A DNA stretch of 64,000 nucleotides from Vibrio tubiashii (GCF_028551255.1 NZ_CP117029.1:1178001-1242000), one strand, 5' to 3'; counted from the stretch's first letter, positions 27,811 through 38,257 are shown. The notes: generated by a model not told the origin, from the letters alone. Made by a program: numbers and translations.

Positions 27811-29091
27811 ATGAAAATAGCAATCATAGGAACGGGAATCTCTGGGCTAACTTGCGGCTATTATTTGCATAGAGAGCACGACGTCACCTTGTTTGAAGCG
27901 AATGATTACATCGGCGGGCATACAGCTACCGTCGATGTGGAAGTAGACGGTAATTCTTATGCCGTCGATACAGGCTTCATTGTTTACAACGACAGAACAT
28001 ACCCTAATTTTATCGCTTTGATGGAAGAGATTGGAGTAGAGGGCAGACCGAGCCAAATGAGCTTCAGCGTGAGAAACGACAGCAATGGTCTTGAATATAA
28101 TGGCCACACAGTGTCGACGCTGTTTGCTCAAAAGCGCAATTGGTTAAATCCTAAATTTTACTCTTTCATCTTTGAAATTCTCCGTTTCAACAAAGAAGTG
28201 AAGGAGATAGCCAATCAGCCCAATATGGTCGAATTAACACTCGGTGACTTCCTCACTTCACGTAATTTTAGTGACTACTTCTGTGACAACTATATTTTGC
28301 CAATGGGGGCTGCTATTTGGTCTTCGACGCTAGCAGATATGCGAGCGTTTCCGTTGCCTTTCTTTGCAAGATTCTTCCTTAACCACGGCTTATTGGATGT
28401 CACCAATCGCCCGCAATGGTATGTCATTAAAGGTGGATCAAGAGCTTACATTAAGCCACTTACCCGAGGTTTTGCTGATAAGATCCGTCTTAACACTCCT
28501 ATCGATTCTGTCGTCAGAGATCAAGCAGGAGTGACGCTGCATTTCAATGGACAGACCGAGAGGTTCGATCAAGTTGTGTTTGCCTGCCATAGTGATCAGG
28601 CATTGCAACTTCTCAAAGATTCGAGCGCAACTGAGCAATCTGTTTTATCCAATCTCGCTTATCAAGCCAATGAAGTCATTTTGCATACCGATGAAAGCTT
28701 ACTGCCGAAGCGAAAAGCGGCTTGGGCGTCTTGGAACTATTGGCTTGAAGGTAGTGAAGGTGAACAGAGTAGAGCGCCGACTTTGACCTACAATATGAAC
28801 ATATTGCAGCACATTGATGCACCGAAAACCTTCTGCGTCTCACTCAACAGTAGTGAACAGATTGAGCAAGAGAAGATATTGAAGCGCTTTGTTTATCACC
28901 ATCCAGTCTTTAACCAGCAATCAATAGAGGCTCAGTCTCGACGCGACGAAATTAACGGTCTATCTCGAACTTGGTTCTGTGGTGCTTATTGGTATAACGG
29001 CTTCCATGAGGACGGTGTACGTAGCGCTCTAGACATAGTGAGAGGTATTAACTTGCTTGATGCCAATCTACGTTCTCAGGGAGCGGCTTAA
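27811..29091 (+). CDS. FAD-dependent oxidoreductase, amine-oxidase/desaturase-like
   Basis: A 426-residue flavoprotein. The N-terminal dinucleotide motif IIGTGISGL is followed by FEANDYIGGH and a second FAD-contact region with DTGFIVYN. The C-terminal WFCGAYWYNGFHEDGVRSAL closes the FAD site. It belongs to the NAD(P)-binding Rossmann/amine oxidase group always found beside DUF1365 and CFA-type methyltransferases. Relatives in the Rhodobacter and Pseudomonas light/singlet-oxygen regulons take part in modifying membrane fatty acids. The start at 27811 (MKIAIIGTG) has AGGA 8-11 nt upstream; the frame opens 24 nt earlier. Confidence 0.87.
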   Translation: MKIAIIGTGISGLTCGYYLHREHDVTLFEANDYIGGHTATVDVEVDGNSYAVDTGFIVYNDRTYPNFIALMEEIGVEGRPSQMSFSVRNDSNGLEYNGHTVSTLFAQKRNWLNPKFYSFIFEILRFNKEVKEIANQPNMVELTLGDFLTSRNFSDYFCDNYILPMGAAIWSSTLADMRAFPLPFFARFFLNHGLLDVTNRPQWYVIKGGSRAYIKPLTRGFADKIRLNTPIDSVVRDQAGVTLHFNGQTERFDQVVFACHSDQALQLLKDSSATEQSVLSNLAYQANEVILHTDESLLPKRKAAWASWNYWLEGSEGEQSRAPTLTYNMNILQHIDAPKTFCVSLNSSEQIEQEKILKRFVYHHPVFNQQSIEAQSRRDEINGLSRTWFCGAYWYNGFHEDGVRSALDIVRGINLLDANLRSQGAA

Positions 29092-29092
29092 G

Positions 29093-29872
29093 ATGTCTGA
29101 AGCGAATGGGAGCTGCCTGTTTGTTGGGGATGTAAGGCACCGGCGCTTTACTCCAGTTCAGCACGCCTTGAACTACCGTTTGTTTATGCCGTGCCTCGAC
29201 TTAGATGAGCTTGAATCTTTGCAAAACAAGGTGTGGGGATTCGGTACTCGTTGGTGGCATTGGGCTAGATTCAAACGCGATGATTATTTGGGTTCAGGGG
29301 ACTTAAAACAGGCGGTATTAAATAAGGTCGTTGAGCTAGGTGGAGAAGCCACGAAAGGAAGCGTCAAAGCGGTAGTTCACCTAAGGTATTTTGGTATCTA
29401 TTTTAGTCCGGTCAATTTCTACTACATTTATGATGAAAAGCAAAACTGGCGCTACCTATTGGCTGAAGTTAGCAACACACCTTGGAATGAACGTTACTAC
29501 TATTTATTGGATGCAAATGACGAAGAAACTTGGAGGCACGCAAAAGCGTTTCATGTCTCGCCTTTTAATCCGATTGAGCAAGAGTATGTTTGGAAAATTA
29601 AGCCTATTGACCAGCGGCTCTCGATTCACTTGGAGTGTCATCGAAGTCACAAAGAGTTTGACGCCACAATGAAAATGGCTAGGGAACCACTGTGTTCGCG
29701 AGTTCTACTTAAACATTTGATCGTTACTCCAATAATGGCAGTAAAAGTGACTGTGGGCATTTATTGGCACGCATTAAAACTCTGGATCAAAGGAGCGCCG
29801 TTTTATTCTCACCCCAAATATAGGCAGGGTGATGAAATTGAACAGACTCAAAGCGCGAAAATAGAAAAATAA
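29093..29872 (+). CDS. DUF1365 protein
   Basis: A 259-residue protein of the DUF1365 family, recognised by GDVRHRRFTPVQHALNYRLFM near the start, RYFGIYFSPVNFYY and then EVSNTPWNERYYY. It has many aromatic residues and a hydrophobic stretch near 205-225 that may touch the membrane. The family is always linked to the FAD oxidoreductase and CFA-type methyltransferase. Its biochemical role is not established, though a part in fatty acid modification is likely. The start ATG follows the upstream TAA by one base. Confidence 0.86.
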   Translation: MSEANGSCLFVGDVRHRRFTPVQHALNYRLFMPCLDLDELESLQNKVWGFGTRWWHWARFKRDDYLGSGDLKQAVLNKVVELGGEATKGSVKAVVHLRYFGIYFSPVNFYYIYDEKQNWRYLLAEVSNTPWNERYYYLLDANDEETWRHAKAFHVSPFNPIEQEYVWKIKPIDQRLSIHLECHRSHKEFDATMKMAREPLCSRVLLKHLIVTPIMAVKVTVGIYWHALKLWIKGAPFYSHPKYRQGDEIEQTQSAKIEK

Positions 29873-29887
29873 CAAGGAGCCTAGGAA

Positions 29888-31135
29888 ATGATTAATTCAC
29901 AAACGCTACCTTTGCCTACGCAATTAACTTCGGTGCAAAAAACAGCGCGAAACATCGCATTTTCATGTTTGTACAAGATTCAGTATGGCTCCTTGACCAT
30001 CATTGAATCTTTTGGTTCGCAAGGGGCTCCTCAAGTCAGAGAGAGCTTTGGTAGCCCACGGAAGGGGCAACCTAGTGCCATTATTGAGGTTAAAAATCCT
30101 GCCTTCTATGCTCGCTTACTGAAAGGCGGCAGCATTGCGGCTGGTGAAGCCTATATGGACGGATGGTGGGAAAGCCCTGATCTCACGGCTTTAATGGAGT
30201 TGATGGCAATGAACCTATCAACTTTAGACACTATAGAAAGTCGTTCAAGCTTTTTGTCGAAGCTTATGTATCAAGTTGGCCACTGGTTAAATCGCAATAC
30301 AGTAGAGAACTCTGCTAAAAACATTGAAGCTCACTACGACCTGAGTAATGAGCTTTACGAGACATTTCTTGATAGTCGCATGCTTTACTCGTCGGGCATT
30401 TACCACTCGCCTAGTGATACGCTAGAGCAAGCCCAAATCAACAAGATGGAGCGCCTGTGTAAGCAGTTGAAGCTCACCTCTAGTGATAGTGTGATTGAGA
30501 TAGGTACTGGGTGGGGGGCAATGGCGATCTATATGGCAGAAAACTATGGTTGCCACGTTACCACTACCACTATTTCAGAACAGCAGTTTCAATATGCGAA
30601 GCGGAAGATTGAAGAGAAGGGCTTGCAAGACAAGATTACCCTGCTCAAACAGGACTACCGCTTGTTGGAAGGGACCTTTGATAAGCTAGTCTCAATTGAA
30701 ATGATCGAGGCTGTTGGCAAGCAGTTTTTGACCTCTTACATCCAAAAATGCCAATCATTATTGAAGTCGGGTGGACTGATGGCAATCCAAGCCATCACCA
30801 TCGCAGACCAACGATACGATTATTACAGCAATAACGTTGATTTTATTCAGAAGTATATTTTCCCTGGTGGCTTTTTACCGTCGATCACTGCGTTAACACA
30901 GTCCACAACAAAACATAGTGATCTAATTCTTAGAGATCTATACGACATTGGGGAAGACTATGCCAAGACTCTTAAAGATTGGTATTTGAAGTTTAACCAA
31001 GCGGGCGAACAGGTTTCTGAACTGGGATTTGATGACAGATTTGTCCGAATGTGGAATTACTACTTTTGCTATTGTGAAGGTGGTTTCCGCGCCAAATCGA
31101 TCAGTACAGTTCATATGACGTTTCAGCGTCCATAG
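29888..31135 (+). CDS. cfa: Cyclopropane-fatty-acid-type phospholipid methyltransferase
   Basis: A 415-residue SAM-dependent enzyme that transfers a methylene or methyl group to unsaturated acyl chains of membrane phospholipids. An N-terminal lipid-binding part (about 1-140) precedes the SAM motif VIEIGTGWGAMAIYMAE and the EMIEAVG segment. The catalytic Cys (about 396) sits in CEGGFRAKS, equivalent to Cys354 of E. coli Cfa. It may make cyclopropane fatty acids or, as UfaM-type enzymes do, the methylated precursors of furan fatty acids; sequence by eye does not decide this. It sits in the middle of the eight-gene operon. Confidence 0.88.
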   Translation: MINSQTLPLPTQLTSVQKTARNIAFSCLYKIQYGSLTIIESFGSQGAPQVRESFGSPRKGQPSAIIEVKNPAFYARLLKGGSIAAGEAYMDGWWESPDLTALMELMAMNLSTLDTIESRSSFLSKLMYQVGHWLNRNTVENSAKNIEAHYDLSNELYETFLDSRMLYSSGIYHSPSDTLEQAQINKMERLCKQLKLTSSDSVIEIGTGWGAMAIYMAENYGCHVTTTTISEQQFQYAKRKIEEKGLQDKITLLKQDYRLLEGTFDKLVSIEMIEAVGKQFLTSYIQKCQSLLKSGGLMAIQAITIADQRYDYYSNNVDFIQKYIFPGGFLPSITALTQSTTKHSDLILRDLYDIGEDYAKTLKDWYLKFNQAGEQVSELGFDDRFVRMWNYYFCYCEGGFRAKSISTVHMTFQRP

Positions 31136-31158
31136 AAGCTGAGCTAAAGGAGCAGGTA

Positions 31159-31680
31159 ATGAAGCGGTTACTTATTGCCTCAACTTGGTTTCAAGTTATC
31201 TGGTTCAGCGCTGTTATCGGCAATTATAACCTGCAATATGTGACGCTCTCACTTGTTGTACTGACGCTCGCTATATCCGCCGTTAAAGAGAATTTGAGTT
31301 GGCTTAAGTATGGTCTAATTGTTGTATTAGGCCTGTTGGTTGATTTTACTAACCTAACGATTGGCTGGTTTCAGTTTCAACATGAATACTTCCCGGTATG
31401 GCTGTTTGCATTGTGGCTTATCTTTGCTTGGTATACGCATTTTTTGTACCCGATATTGAGCCAGTATCCTTTAGCCATCGTATCAGTGGTAGGAGGGATT
31501 GGAGGTGCACTCAGCTATATAGCAGGAGAAAGCCTTGGAGCTGTGTCATTTGGGGCTTCTACTTTCACTATCGTGGGCATATTGCTCGTAGAGTGGACTC
31601 TAATCATTGCATTGATTATGAAGGTATATGGACATGAAGTGCATAACAGTAATAACAGCATTCCTAGTGCTGACCGGTAA
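31159..31680 (+). CDS. DUF2878 inner-membrane protein
   Basis: A 173-residue protein with about five or six transmembrane helices and almost no soluble part; FQVIWFSAVIGNY near the start is typical of the DUF2878 family. The function is unknown. It lies 23 nt after the methyltransferase gene, with AAGGAG before its ATG, and its end overlaps the next gene. Constant association with the CFA-type operon suggests a role in handling or sensing modified lipids. Confidence 0.8.
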   Translation: MKRLLIASTWFQVIWFSAVIGNYNLQYVTLSLVVLTLAISAVKENLSWLKYGLIVVLGLLVDFTNLTIGWFQFQHEYFPVWLFALWLIFAWYTHFLYPILSQYPLAIVSVVGGIGGALSYIAGESLGAVSFGASTFTIVGILLVEWTLIIALIMKVYGHEVHNSNNSIPSADR

Positions 31681-32179
31681 CGTTTTTGCGTCTGAGTCTT
31701 CAAGACATAACGTAGATAGCTGGAAAAACTGGTCTAGTGTGGGGCAGGCTCAGTTGACGATGTTGTTCTTTGATATTTATGAGTCACAATTGCTGACGCC
31801 AAATGGTGGGTATGTTGTTGCTCAGGATATTACTCCTCATCCCCTTGCGCTATCGATTACTTACCAAAGAGACATTTCTCAAAAACAATTGTTAGACGCG
31901 ACGGTTGAGCAGTGGGAAAAGCTTGGCTACGAGCAAACGGATACGACAAAGTGGGCGTCTCGGCTCGAAAATATCTTCCCAGACATTAAAGAAGGCAACA
32001 ACCTGACCTACGTGACAGATGGTTACACAGGCAACTTCTATTACTCCAAGCCACAGGCAAACCAGCAACTTATCGGTTCTATTGAAGAAGAGGCGTTTAA
32101 CGATGCTTTTCTCGCAATATGGTTATCACCAAATACTGAGTATCCGGGACTCAGAGAACGTTTAATTGGGAGAAATTGA
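31634..32179 (+). CDS. Chalcone-isomerase-like periplasmic protein
   Basis: A 181-residue protein with a signal peptide (about 1-20, ending VFA). The body contains SWKNWSSVGQAQLTMLFFDIY and PLALSITYQRDIS, matching the bacterial chalcone-isomerase-like family, a fold that in general binds fatty acids. It probably acts in the periplasm on products of the operon. The start could also be the ATG at 31628, two codons earlier; both overlap the DUF2878 frame by about 50 nt. The end overlaps the next start by one base. Confidence 0.76.
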   Translation: MKCITVITAFLVLTGNVFASESSRHNVDSWKNWSSVGQAQLTMLFFDIYESQLLTPNGGYVVAQDITPHPLALSITYQRDISQKQLLDATVEQWEKLGYEQTDTTKWASRLENIFPDIKEGNNLTYVTDGYTGNFYYSKPQANQQLIGSIEEEAFNDAFLAIWLSPNTEYPGLRERLIGRN

Positions 32180-32712
32180 TGTTTAAGCGCCTAGGGCAGA
32201 CGATATTACTATTGCTATGCACTCTACTGACTTTAGGTTGTACGAGCGACTTAGATGACTACAGAGACAGCAAACCTGAATTCAACTTGTTTGAGTACTT
32301 TGAAGGGGAGTTAATGGCTTGGGGCATGGTGCAAGATTACACCAACAAGCAGACTCGCCGCTTTGAAGTGGTGATTGTCGGTAGTGTAAAAGAGAATACT
32401 TTGACCTTAGTTGAGGATTTCGTGTTTGATGATGGTGAAAAATCTCAACGAATTTGGACCATTGAACGCTTAGGCGATGGGCGATATCAAGGAAGTGCTG
32501 ACGACATCATTGGAGTCGCAACAGGGAGAGAAGTGGGCAATGCACTTCAGTGGCAATATGATTTTGAACTAAAGATGGAAGACTCTACCGTGGTCGTCAG
32601 CTTCGATGATTGGTTATACCGCCAAGATGAAAAGCATGTTTTTAATCTGACCAAGATTAAGAAGTTTGGCATTGAAGTCGGGAAGATTACGCTGTTTTTC
32701 CAGAAGCAGTGA
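32179..32712 (+). CDS. DUF3833 lipoprotein
   Basis: A 177-residue lipoprotein precursor with lipobox LTLGC (Cys21). The mature part reads FNLFEYFEGELMAWGMVQD and TRRFEVVI, the DUF3833 pattern, probably a beta-barrel or lipocalin-like domain. Likely an outer-membrane lipoprotein and the last member of the fatty-acid operon. The ATG overlaps the preceding TGA by one base (TGATG). An in-frame TTG three bases earlier is less likely as start. No strong terminator follows directly. Confidence 0.8.
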   Translation: MFKRLGQTILLLLCTLLTLGCTSDLDDYRDSKPEFNLFEYFEGELMAWGMVQDYTNKQTRRFEVVIVGSVKENTLTLVEDFVFDDGEKSQRIWTIERLGDGRYQGSADDIIGVATGREVGNALQWQYDFELKMEDSTVVVSFDDWLYRQDEKHVFNLTKIKKFGIEVGKITLFFQKQ

Positions 32713-32845
32713 GGTAGAGGAACGGACTTCGTCCTATGGAACGCTGCGCTTTTGGAAAACGGGAGCGGGCTTCGCCCTTCGGGAAAAATAAAGTTGGCTC
32801 TCTAGCGTGCTCACTCAACCTTAGTTTTCCAGTTTTCTAGCTCTC
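32713..32845. repeat. Vibrio-type intergenic repeat with short hairpins
   Basis: A non-coding stretch with several nested small hairpins: GGACTTCGTCC, GCGCTGCGC-like and GGGCTTCGCCC, each closed by a TTC-type loop and separated by GGAA/GGGAAAA. The style is that of dispersed intergenic repeats in Vibrio genomes. Only one copy is in the window, so repetition is inferred from memory and not shown here. Confidence 0.45.
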
Positions 32846-32850
32846 CTAAA

Positions 32851-32882
32851 CAAAAAGGGTTGACGCTTTCACATCAACCCTC
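32851..32882 (-). terminator. Intrinsic terminator of purB
   Basis: Read leftward, AGGGTTGA (32874-32881 complement) pairs with TCAACCCT (32856-32863 complement), followed by TTTTTG. It lies 15 bp after the purB stop. Confidence 0.8.
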
Positions 32883-32896
32883 ATATTTTCCAGCTA

Positions 32897-34291
<1,395 letters not shown>

Positions 34292-34306
34292 CTAAATTTT
34301 GTGTGC

Positions 34307-34358
34307 TTTATACCAATTACAAACGCGTTTGTCACGAATATTGCGCAAACGTTTGCTT
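34307..34358 (-). promoter_or_regulatory. purB promoter with PurR-like box and a second palindrome
   Basis: Read on the minus strand: -35 GTGACA (34330-34335), 17-bp spacer, -10 TATAAA (34307-34312), each one base off consensus. A perfect 14-bp palindrome ACAAACGCGTTTGT (34319-34332) fills the spacer and touches the -35 box. Just upstream, GCGCAAACGTTTGCTT (34343-34358) matches the PurR consensus ACGCAAACGTTTGCGT at 14 of 16 bases. Purine repression is therefore likely; the spacer palindrome may bind PurR weakly or another LacI-family protein. Confidence 0.75.
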
Positions 34359-34432
34359 TGCTCTTATTTTGTAAGAAAGGGCTTCGGTATAAAAGAAGAA
34401 GCTCGCGTCCTGCGCGAGCTATTAATTTTACG

Positions 34433-35050
34433 TTAGATTCGAGCTAAAAGTATTTGTGCCTGCTCAACCATCTTCTTGCGTCCAAAGATTAGGTGACGAC
34501 GTTTACCGCCAACCTGGCGCCATAAAACGGCACTGCGAATACCGGATAGAAGAAGCGCTCGAACTTTGTGCTGATTCGACGTCTGTTGCAGCACTGATGG
34601 CGTACCAGTGACTTGAATACGTGGACCAACCGGGCTGATCACATCGAGATAGACACTGGCAAGGTTGCTGATAATCTGCTCATCAAGTAGCTCAAAATGT
34701 TCAAGTTGGCGTTCTAACATTTGAATGCGATCGCCTAGCTGAGACATGGCATCATTTCGAGTCTGAAGTTTACGCTCAAGCGCCATGAGGCTAATGATGT
34801 AACGGGTAATTTCGCTACCATTAGGAGTACTATCGATCCCTTTAACCAAACACTCTAAACCAAGCTTGAGGTCAGATTCACGACCGAAAACACCAACAGT
34901 ATTATTTGGGTTGGTGTTTAAGATCGCTTTTAGGGATGTTTCAAACGCGTCAGAGTCACAGTGACCGTTTTTTGCGACTTGTTGTACCAAGGCGACAGCT
35001 TGGCAAATTCCTGCAAAGGCGATGGTACGGTCATATAGTGTGTTAGCCAC
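34433..35050 (-). CDS. hflD: High frequency lysogenization protein HflD homologue
   Basis: A 205-residue helical protein of the HflD family (213 residues in E. coli). HflD is a peripheral membrane protein that binds phage lambda CII and influences lysogeny; its housekeeping role is unclear. Motifs include [16 protein letters not shown] near the start and the C-terminal [19 protein letters not shown]. It starts with GTG, preceded by AGGAG, 18 bp after mnmA. The mnmA-hflD-purB order is conserved in gammaproteobacteria. Confidence 0.93.
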   Translation of the reverse strand: MANTLYDRTIAFAGICQAVALVQQVAKNGHCDSDAFETSLKAILNTNPNNTVGVFGRESDLKLGLECLVKGIDSTPNGSEITRYIISLMALERKLQTRNDAMSQLGDRIQMLERQLEHFELLDEQIISNLASVYLDVISPVGPRIQVTGTPSVLQQTSNQHKVRALLLSGIRSAVLWRQVGGKRRHLIFGRKKMVEQAQILLARI

Positions 35051-35068
35051 GTAGTTCTACTCCTAAAA

Positions 35069-36193
35069 TTAAATGCGTTCTTCGATGATTCCGCCACCTA
35101 AGCAAACATCATCTTTATAGAAAACAGCAGATTGCCCCGGTGTTACAGCGATTTGAGGCTCGTCAAAGATCACTTTAATGTTTTCATCATCGATAGGGAT
35201 GATAGTACATGGGATATCTGTTTGACGGTAGCGAGTTTTTACAGTGCATTGTAACGGTTCTTTAATCGCTTCACGATCAACCCAGTGTAGTTGAGATGCA
35301 ATCAAACCTTGAGATTTGAGCATTGGGTGATCTTTACCTTGAACAGCAATTAAGACATTGCGCTTAAGATCTTTGTCACCAACGAACCACGGGTCTTCAT
35401 TACCGCCACCGCCTTTTTGGCCGCCGATATGCAGGCCTTTACGTTGACCTAAGGTGTGGTACATCAATCCGTTGTGCTTACCAATCACTTTACCTTCTGG
35501 CGTTTCAATGTCGCCTGGTTGCGCTGGTAGGTAGCGGCCTAGGAAATCTGTGAACTTACGTTCGCCGATGAAACAGATACCAGTAGAGTCTTTTTTCTTC
35601 GCCGTGATCAGATCTTGTTCTTCCGCAATGCGGCGAACTTCTGGCTTTTCTAAATCACCAACAGGGAATAGGCTGCGTGCAACCTGCTCGCTACTTAGCG
35701 TGTACAAGAAGTAGCTTTGGTCCTTGTTGTTGTCTAGACCACGAAGCATGCGTGGCTTAACGCCATTTTCAATCTCTTCTGGAGTCGGGAATGTACGGCG
35801 TACATAGTGACCCATAGCGATATAATCTGCGTCGAGCACTTCATCCGCAAATTCTAAGAATGCTTTAAACTTGATCTCTTTGTTGCACAGAATATCTGGG
35901 TTAGGTGTACGACCTGCTTTGTATTCAGCAAGGAAATACTCGAATACGTTATCCCAATATTCCGCAGCAAAGTTAATCGTGTGCAGGTGAATGCCTAGCT
36001 TGTCACAGACCGATTGCGCATCGGCAAGATCTTCAGCTGCTGTACAGTATTCTTCGTTGTCATCTTCTTCCCAGTTCTTCATAAACAGGCCTTCAACTTG
36101 ATAGCCTTGCTGCTTAAGAAGATAGGCAGATACAGATGAATCAACGCCACCGGACATGCCAACGATGACTTTCTTTTGACTGTTGTCAGACAT
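35069..36193 (-). CDS. mnmA: tRNA-specific 2-thiouridylase
   Basis: A 374-residue PP-loop ATPase that adds sulfur to U34 of Lys, Glu and Gln tRNAs using persulfide from the IscS-Tus relay. The PP-loop GMSGGVDSS sits near residues 13-21. The two catalytic cysteines lie in [13 protein letters not shown] and [10 protein letters not shown]. The [11 protein letters not shown] segment binds tRNA. First gene of the mnmA-hflD pair. Confidence 0.97.
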   Translation of the reverse strand: MSDNSQKKVIVGMSGGVDSSVSAYLLKQQGYQVEGLFMKNWEEDDNEEYCTAAEDLADAQSVCDKLGIHLHTINFAAEYWDNVFEYFLAEYKAGRTPNPDILCNKEIKFKAFLEFADEVLDADYIAMGHYVRRTFPTPEEIENGVKPRMLRGLDNNKDQSYFLYTLSSEQVARSLFPVGDLEKPEVRRIAEEQDLITAKKKDSTGICFIGERKFTDFLGRYLPAQPGDIETPEGKVIGKHNGLMYHTLGQRKGLHIGGQKGGGGNEDPWFVGDKDLKRNVLIAVQGKDHPMLKSQGLIASQLHWVDREAIKEPLQCTVKTRYRQTDIPCTIIPIDDENIKVIFDEPQIAVTPGQSAVFYKDDVCLGGGIIEERI

Positions 36194-36388
36194 TACTAAA
36201 CACCACTTAATTTAACTGGACGCAGATTTTATCAGAAAGCATAGCGAGGGGACAGATCCGAGATCGAACTCACACTTCGATTTCGGGTGTTTATTAGACG
36301 TTTGCTTAGTGAAAATCGCGGAAACTTGACTATTAAACTTGTATATGTGGCATAGTGGCGAAAATTCAAGAGAGCCAGAGTGAATCTA

Positions 36389-36658
36389 ATGAGCGAAGAA
36401 AACCAAATCATCGAAGAAGCCCAGTTGATTGAAGTTGTCGAAAACCAACTAGAAGATGGAAATCCAGTTAAGGTGAAAGAAACCTTAATGCGTTTGATGA
36501 TGACGGGCACGCCTCGTGAAGACGCTATCGCTATGATGGCGTGTGCAGTAGCGATTGAAATCTTTGATGTAATGAAAAACGAAGGTGAGTTCAACTTGAA
36601 GCGCTACGCTGAGAACCTAGATCGCTTACCGGATCTTAGCTTTATGGAAGGTGAATAA
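36389..36658 (+). CDS. Uncharacterised acidic helical protein, 89 residues
   Basis: An 89-residue acidic protein without signal peptide. It is helical throughout, with VKETLMRLMMTGTPREDAIAMMACAV in the middle, a pattern resembling the short repeat R-L-x-x-x-G-x-x-R-x-x-A-I seen in several small domains that pack as helical bundles. I chose the ATG at 36389 (MSEENQ); an in-frame GTG at 36380 is possible. A possible -35 TTGACT lies at 36326-36331. Divergent from mnmA, and its own unit before gsk. I do not recognise the family. Confidence 0.72.
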   Translation: MSEENQIIEEAQLIEVVENQLEDGNPVKVKETLMRLMMTGTPREDAIAMMACAVAIEIFDVMKNEGEFNLKRYAENLDRLPDLSFMEGE

Positions 36659-36784
36659 GTCACAACTCCATTCGTTAAAACAGCCAGCCTATAGCGATAA
36701 GAGCACTCATCAAAAGTGGGTGCTTCATCAATCGACCATCCCACTTATTTATTACATTCAGAGCCGCTCAGATTTTAATTGCTG

Positions 36785-36804
36785 ATGCAAACGTTTGCTA
36801 TAAT
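36785..36804 (+). promoter_or_regulatory. gsk promoter with overlapping PurR-like box
   Basis: ATGCAAACGTTTGCTA (36785-36800) matches the PurR consensus in its 12-bp core GCAAACGTTTGC and overlaps a perfect -10 box TATAAT (36799-36804). The -35 region is weak (TAATTG at 36776-36781). A repressor bound here would cover the -10 box, so purine repression of gsk is expected. Confidence 0.75.
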
Positions 36805-36891
36805 GCCTTTTGTTGCCGTCCTAAAACCTGCAAGGTAGAATCCGGCATCCTTTCATCCCTTATTCAGATTCTTTACTGCAGAAGCATTGTT

Positions 36892-38196
36892 ATGAAATTT
36901 CCTGGTCAACGTAAATCGAAGCATTACTTTCCTGTTCACGCTCGTGATCCATTAGTGAGTCAATCACAAGAAAGTAAGAAAATGTCGCGCACGCATATTA
37001 TCGGCATTGATCAAACTCTTGTTGATATTGAGGCCAAAGTAAGCAGTGAGCTTATCGAAAAATACCAACTGAGTAAGGGACACTCGCTCGTTATTGATGA
37101 TGAGACTGCAGAAGCACTGTATAACGAACTCAAAGAACGTGAATTGATCACCAATGAATATGCTGGTGGCACGATTGGTAATACCCTCCACAACTATTCA
37201 GTACTGGCTGATGATCGCTCTACGCTTTTAGGGGTAATGAGCCAAGATATTAAAATTGGCAGTTATGGTTACCGCTATTTATGTAATACATCAAGCCGTA
37301 TGGACCTAAACCACCTTCAAGGTGTTGATGGTGCAATTGGTCGTTGTTTTGCATTAATTACTGAAGACGGTGAGCGTACTTTCGCTATTAGCGAAGGGCA
37401 AATGAACCAACTTCATCCAGATAGCATTCCTGAGAAAATATTTAAAAATGCTTCTGCTTTGGTATTAACCGCTTATTTGGTGCGTTGTAAGAAGGGCGAC
37501 CCAATGCCTGAAGCGACGATGAGAGCTATTGAGTATGCAAAAAAACATGACGTACCTGTTGTACTGACTCTAGGCACCAAATTTGTTATTCAAGATGATC
37601 CAAAATTCTGGCAAGACTTTTTAAACGATCATGTTTCTGTAGTCGCAATGAATGAAGATGAAGCGGAAGCACTAACCGGAGAATCTGACCCTCTTGCTGC
37701 TTCTGATAAAACGCTAGAGTGGGTTGATTTAGTATTATGTACCGCAGGGCCAGTAGGTCTATTTATGGCGGGTTATACTGAAGAGTCGGCAAAGCGTGAA
37801 ACGTCTTTACCATTATTGCCAGGCAGCATTGCAGAATTTAACCGTTACGAATTTAGCCGACCTGCTTCAAAAGGGCTTTGCGATAATCCGATTAAAGTTT
37901 ACTCGCATATTTCACCTTATATGGGTGGTCCTGAGAAAATTAAGAATACCAATGGTGCTGGCGATGCGGCGCTTTCGGCCTTATTACATGATATGGCAGC
38001 GAACAAATACCATAAAGAGAATGTGCCGAACTCAAGCAAGCACGCACATTCATACTTAACTTATTCATCGTTCTCACAAGTATGTAAATACTCTAATCGC
38101 GCCAGTTACGAAGTACTAGTGCAGCATTCACCTCGCTTGTCGCGTGGTCTTCCTGAACGTGAAGATAGCTTGGAAGAAGCGTACTGGGAACGTTAA
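36892..38196 (+). CDS. gsk: Inosine-guanosine kinase
   Basis: A 434-residue PfkB-family sugar/nucleoside kinase that phosphorylates guanosine and inosine to the monophosphates in purine salvage. Key motifs are GGTIGNTLHNYS near the substrate site and NTNGAGDAALSALL with the GAGD catalytic aspartate. An N-terminal extension KFPGQRKSKHYFPV is typical of the Gsk branch. It has its own promoter with a PurR-like box and its own terminator. Confidence 0.95.
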   Translation: MKFPGQRKSKHYFPVHARDPLVSQSQESKKMSRTHIIGIDQTLVDIEAKVSSELIEKYQLSKGHSLVIDDETAEALYNELKERELITNEYAGGTIGNTLHNYSVLADDRSTLLGVMSQDIKIGSYGYRYLCNTSSRMDLNHLQGVDGAIGRCFALITEDGERTFAISEGQMNQLHPDSIPEKIFKNASALVLTAYLVRCKKGDPMPEATMRAIEYAKKHDVPVVLTLGTKFVIQDDPKFWQDFLNDHVSVVAMNEDEAEALTGESDPLAASDKTLEWVDLVLCTAGPVGLFMAGYTEESAKRETSLPLLPGSIAEFNRYEFSRPASKGLCDNPIKVYSHISPYMGGPEKIKNTNGAGDAALSALLHDMAANKYHKENVPNSSKHAHSYLTYSSFSQVCKYSNRASYEVLVQHSPRLSRGLPEREDSLEEAYWER

Positions 38197-38214
38197 TTCC
38201 GTTATTGAACAATC

Positions 38215-38243
38215 AAAGCCTCATTATTATGAGGCTTTTTTAT
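38215..38243 (+). terminator. Intrinsic terminator of gsk
   Basis: AAAGCCTCAT pairs with ATGAGGCTTT around TATT and is followed by TTTTTATTTT. Confidence 0.92.
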
Positions 38244-38257
38244 TTTGTGGTAATAAT

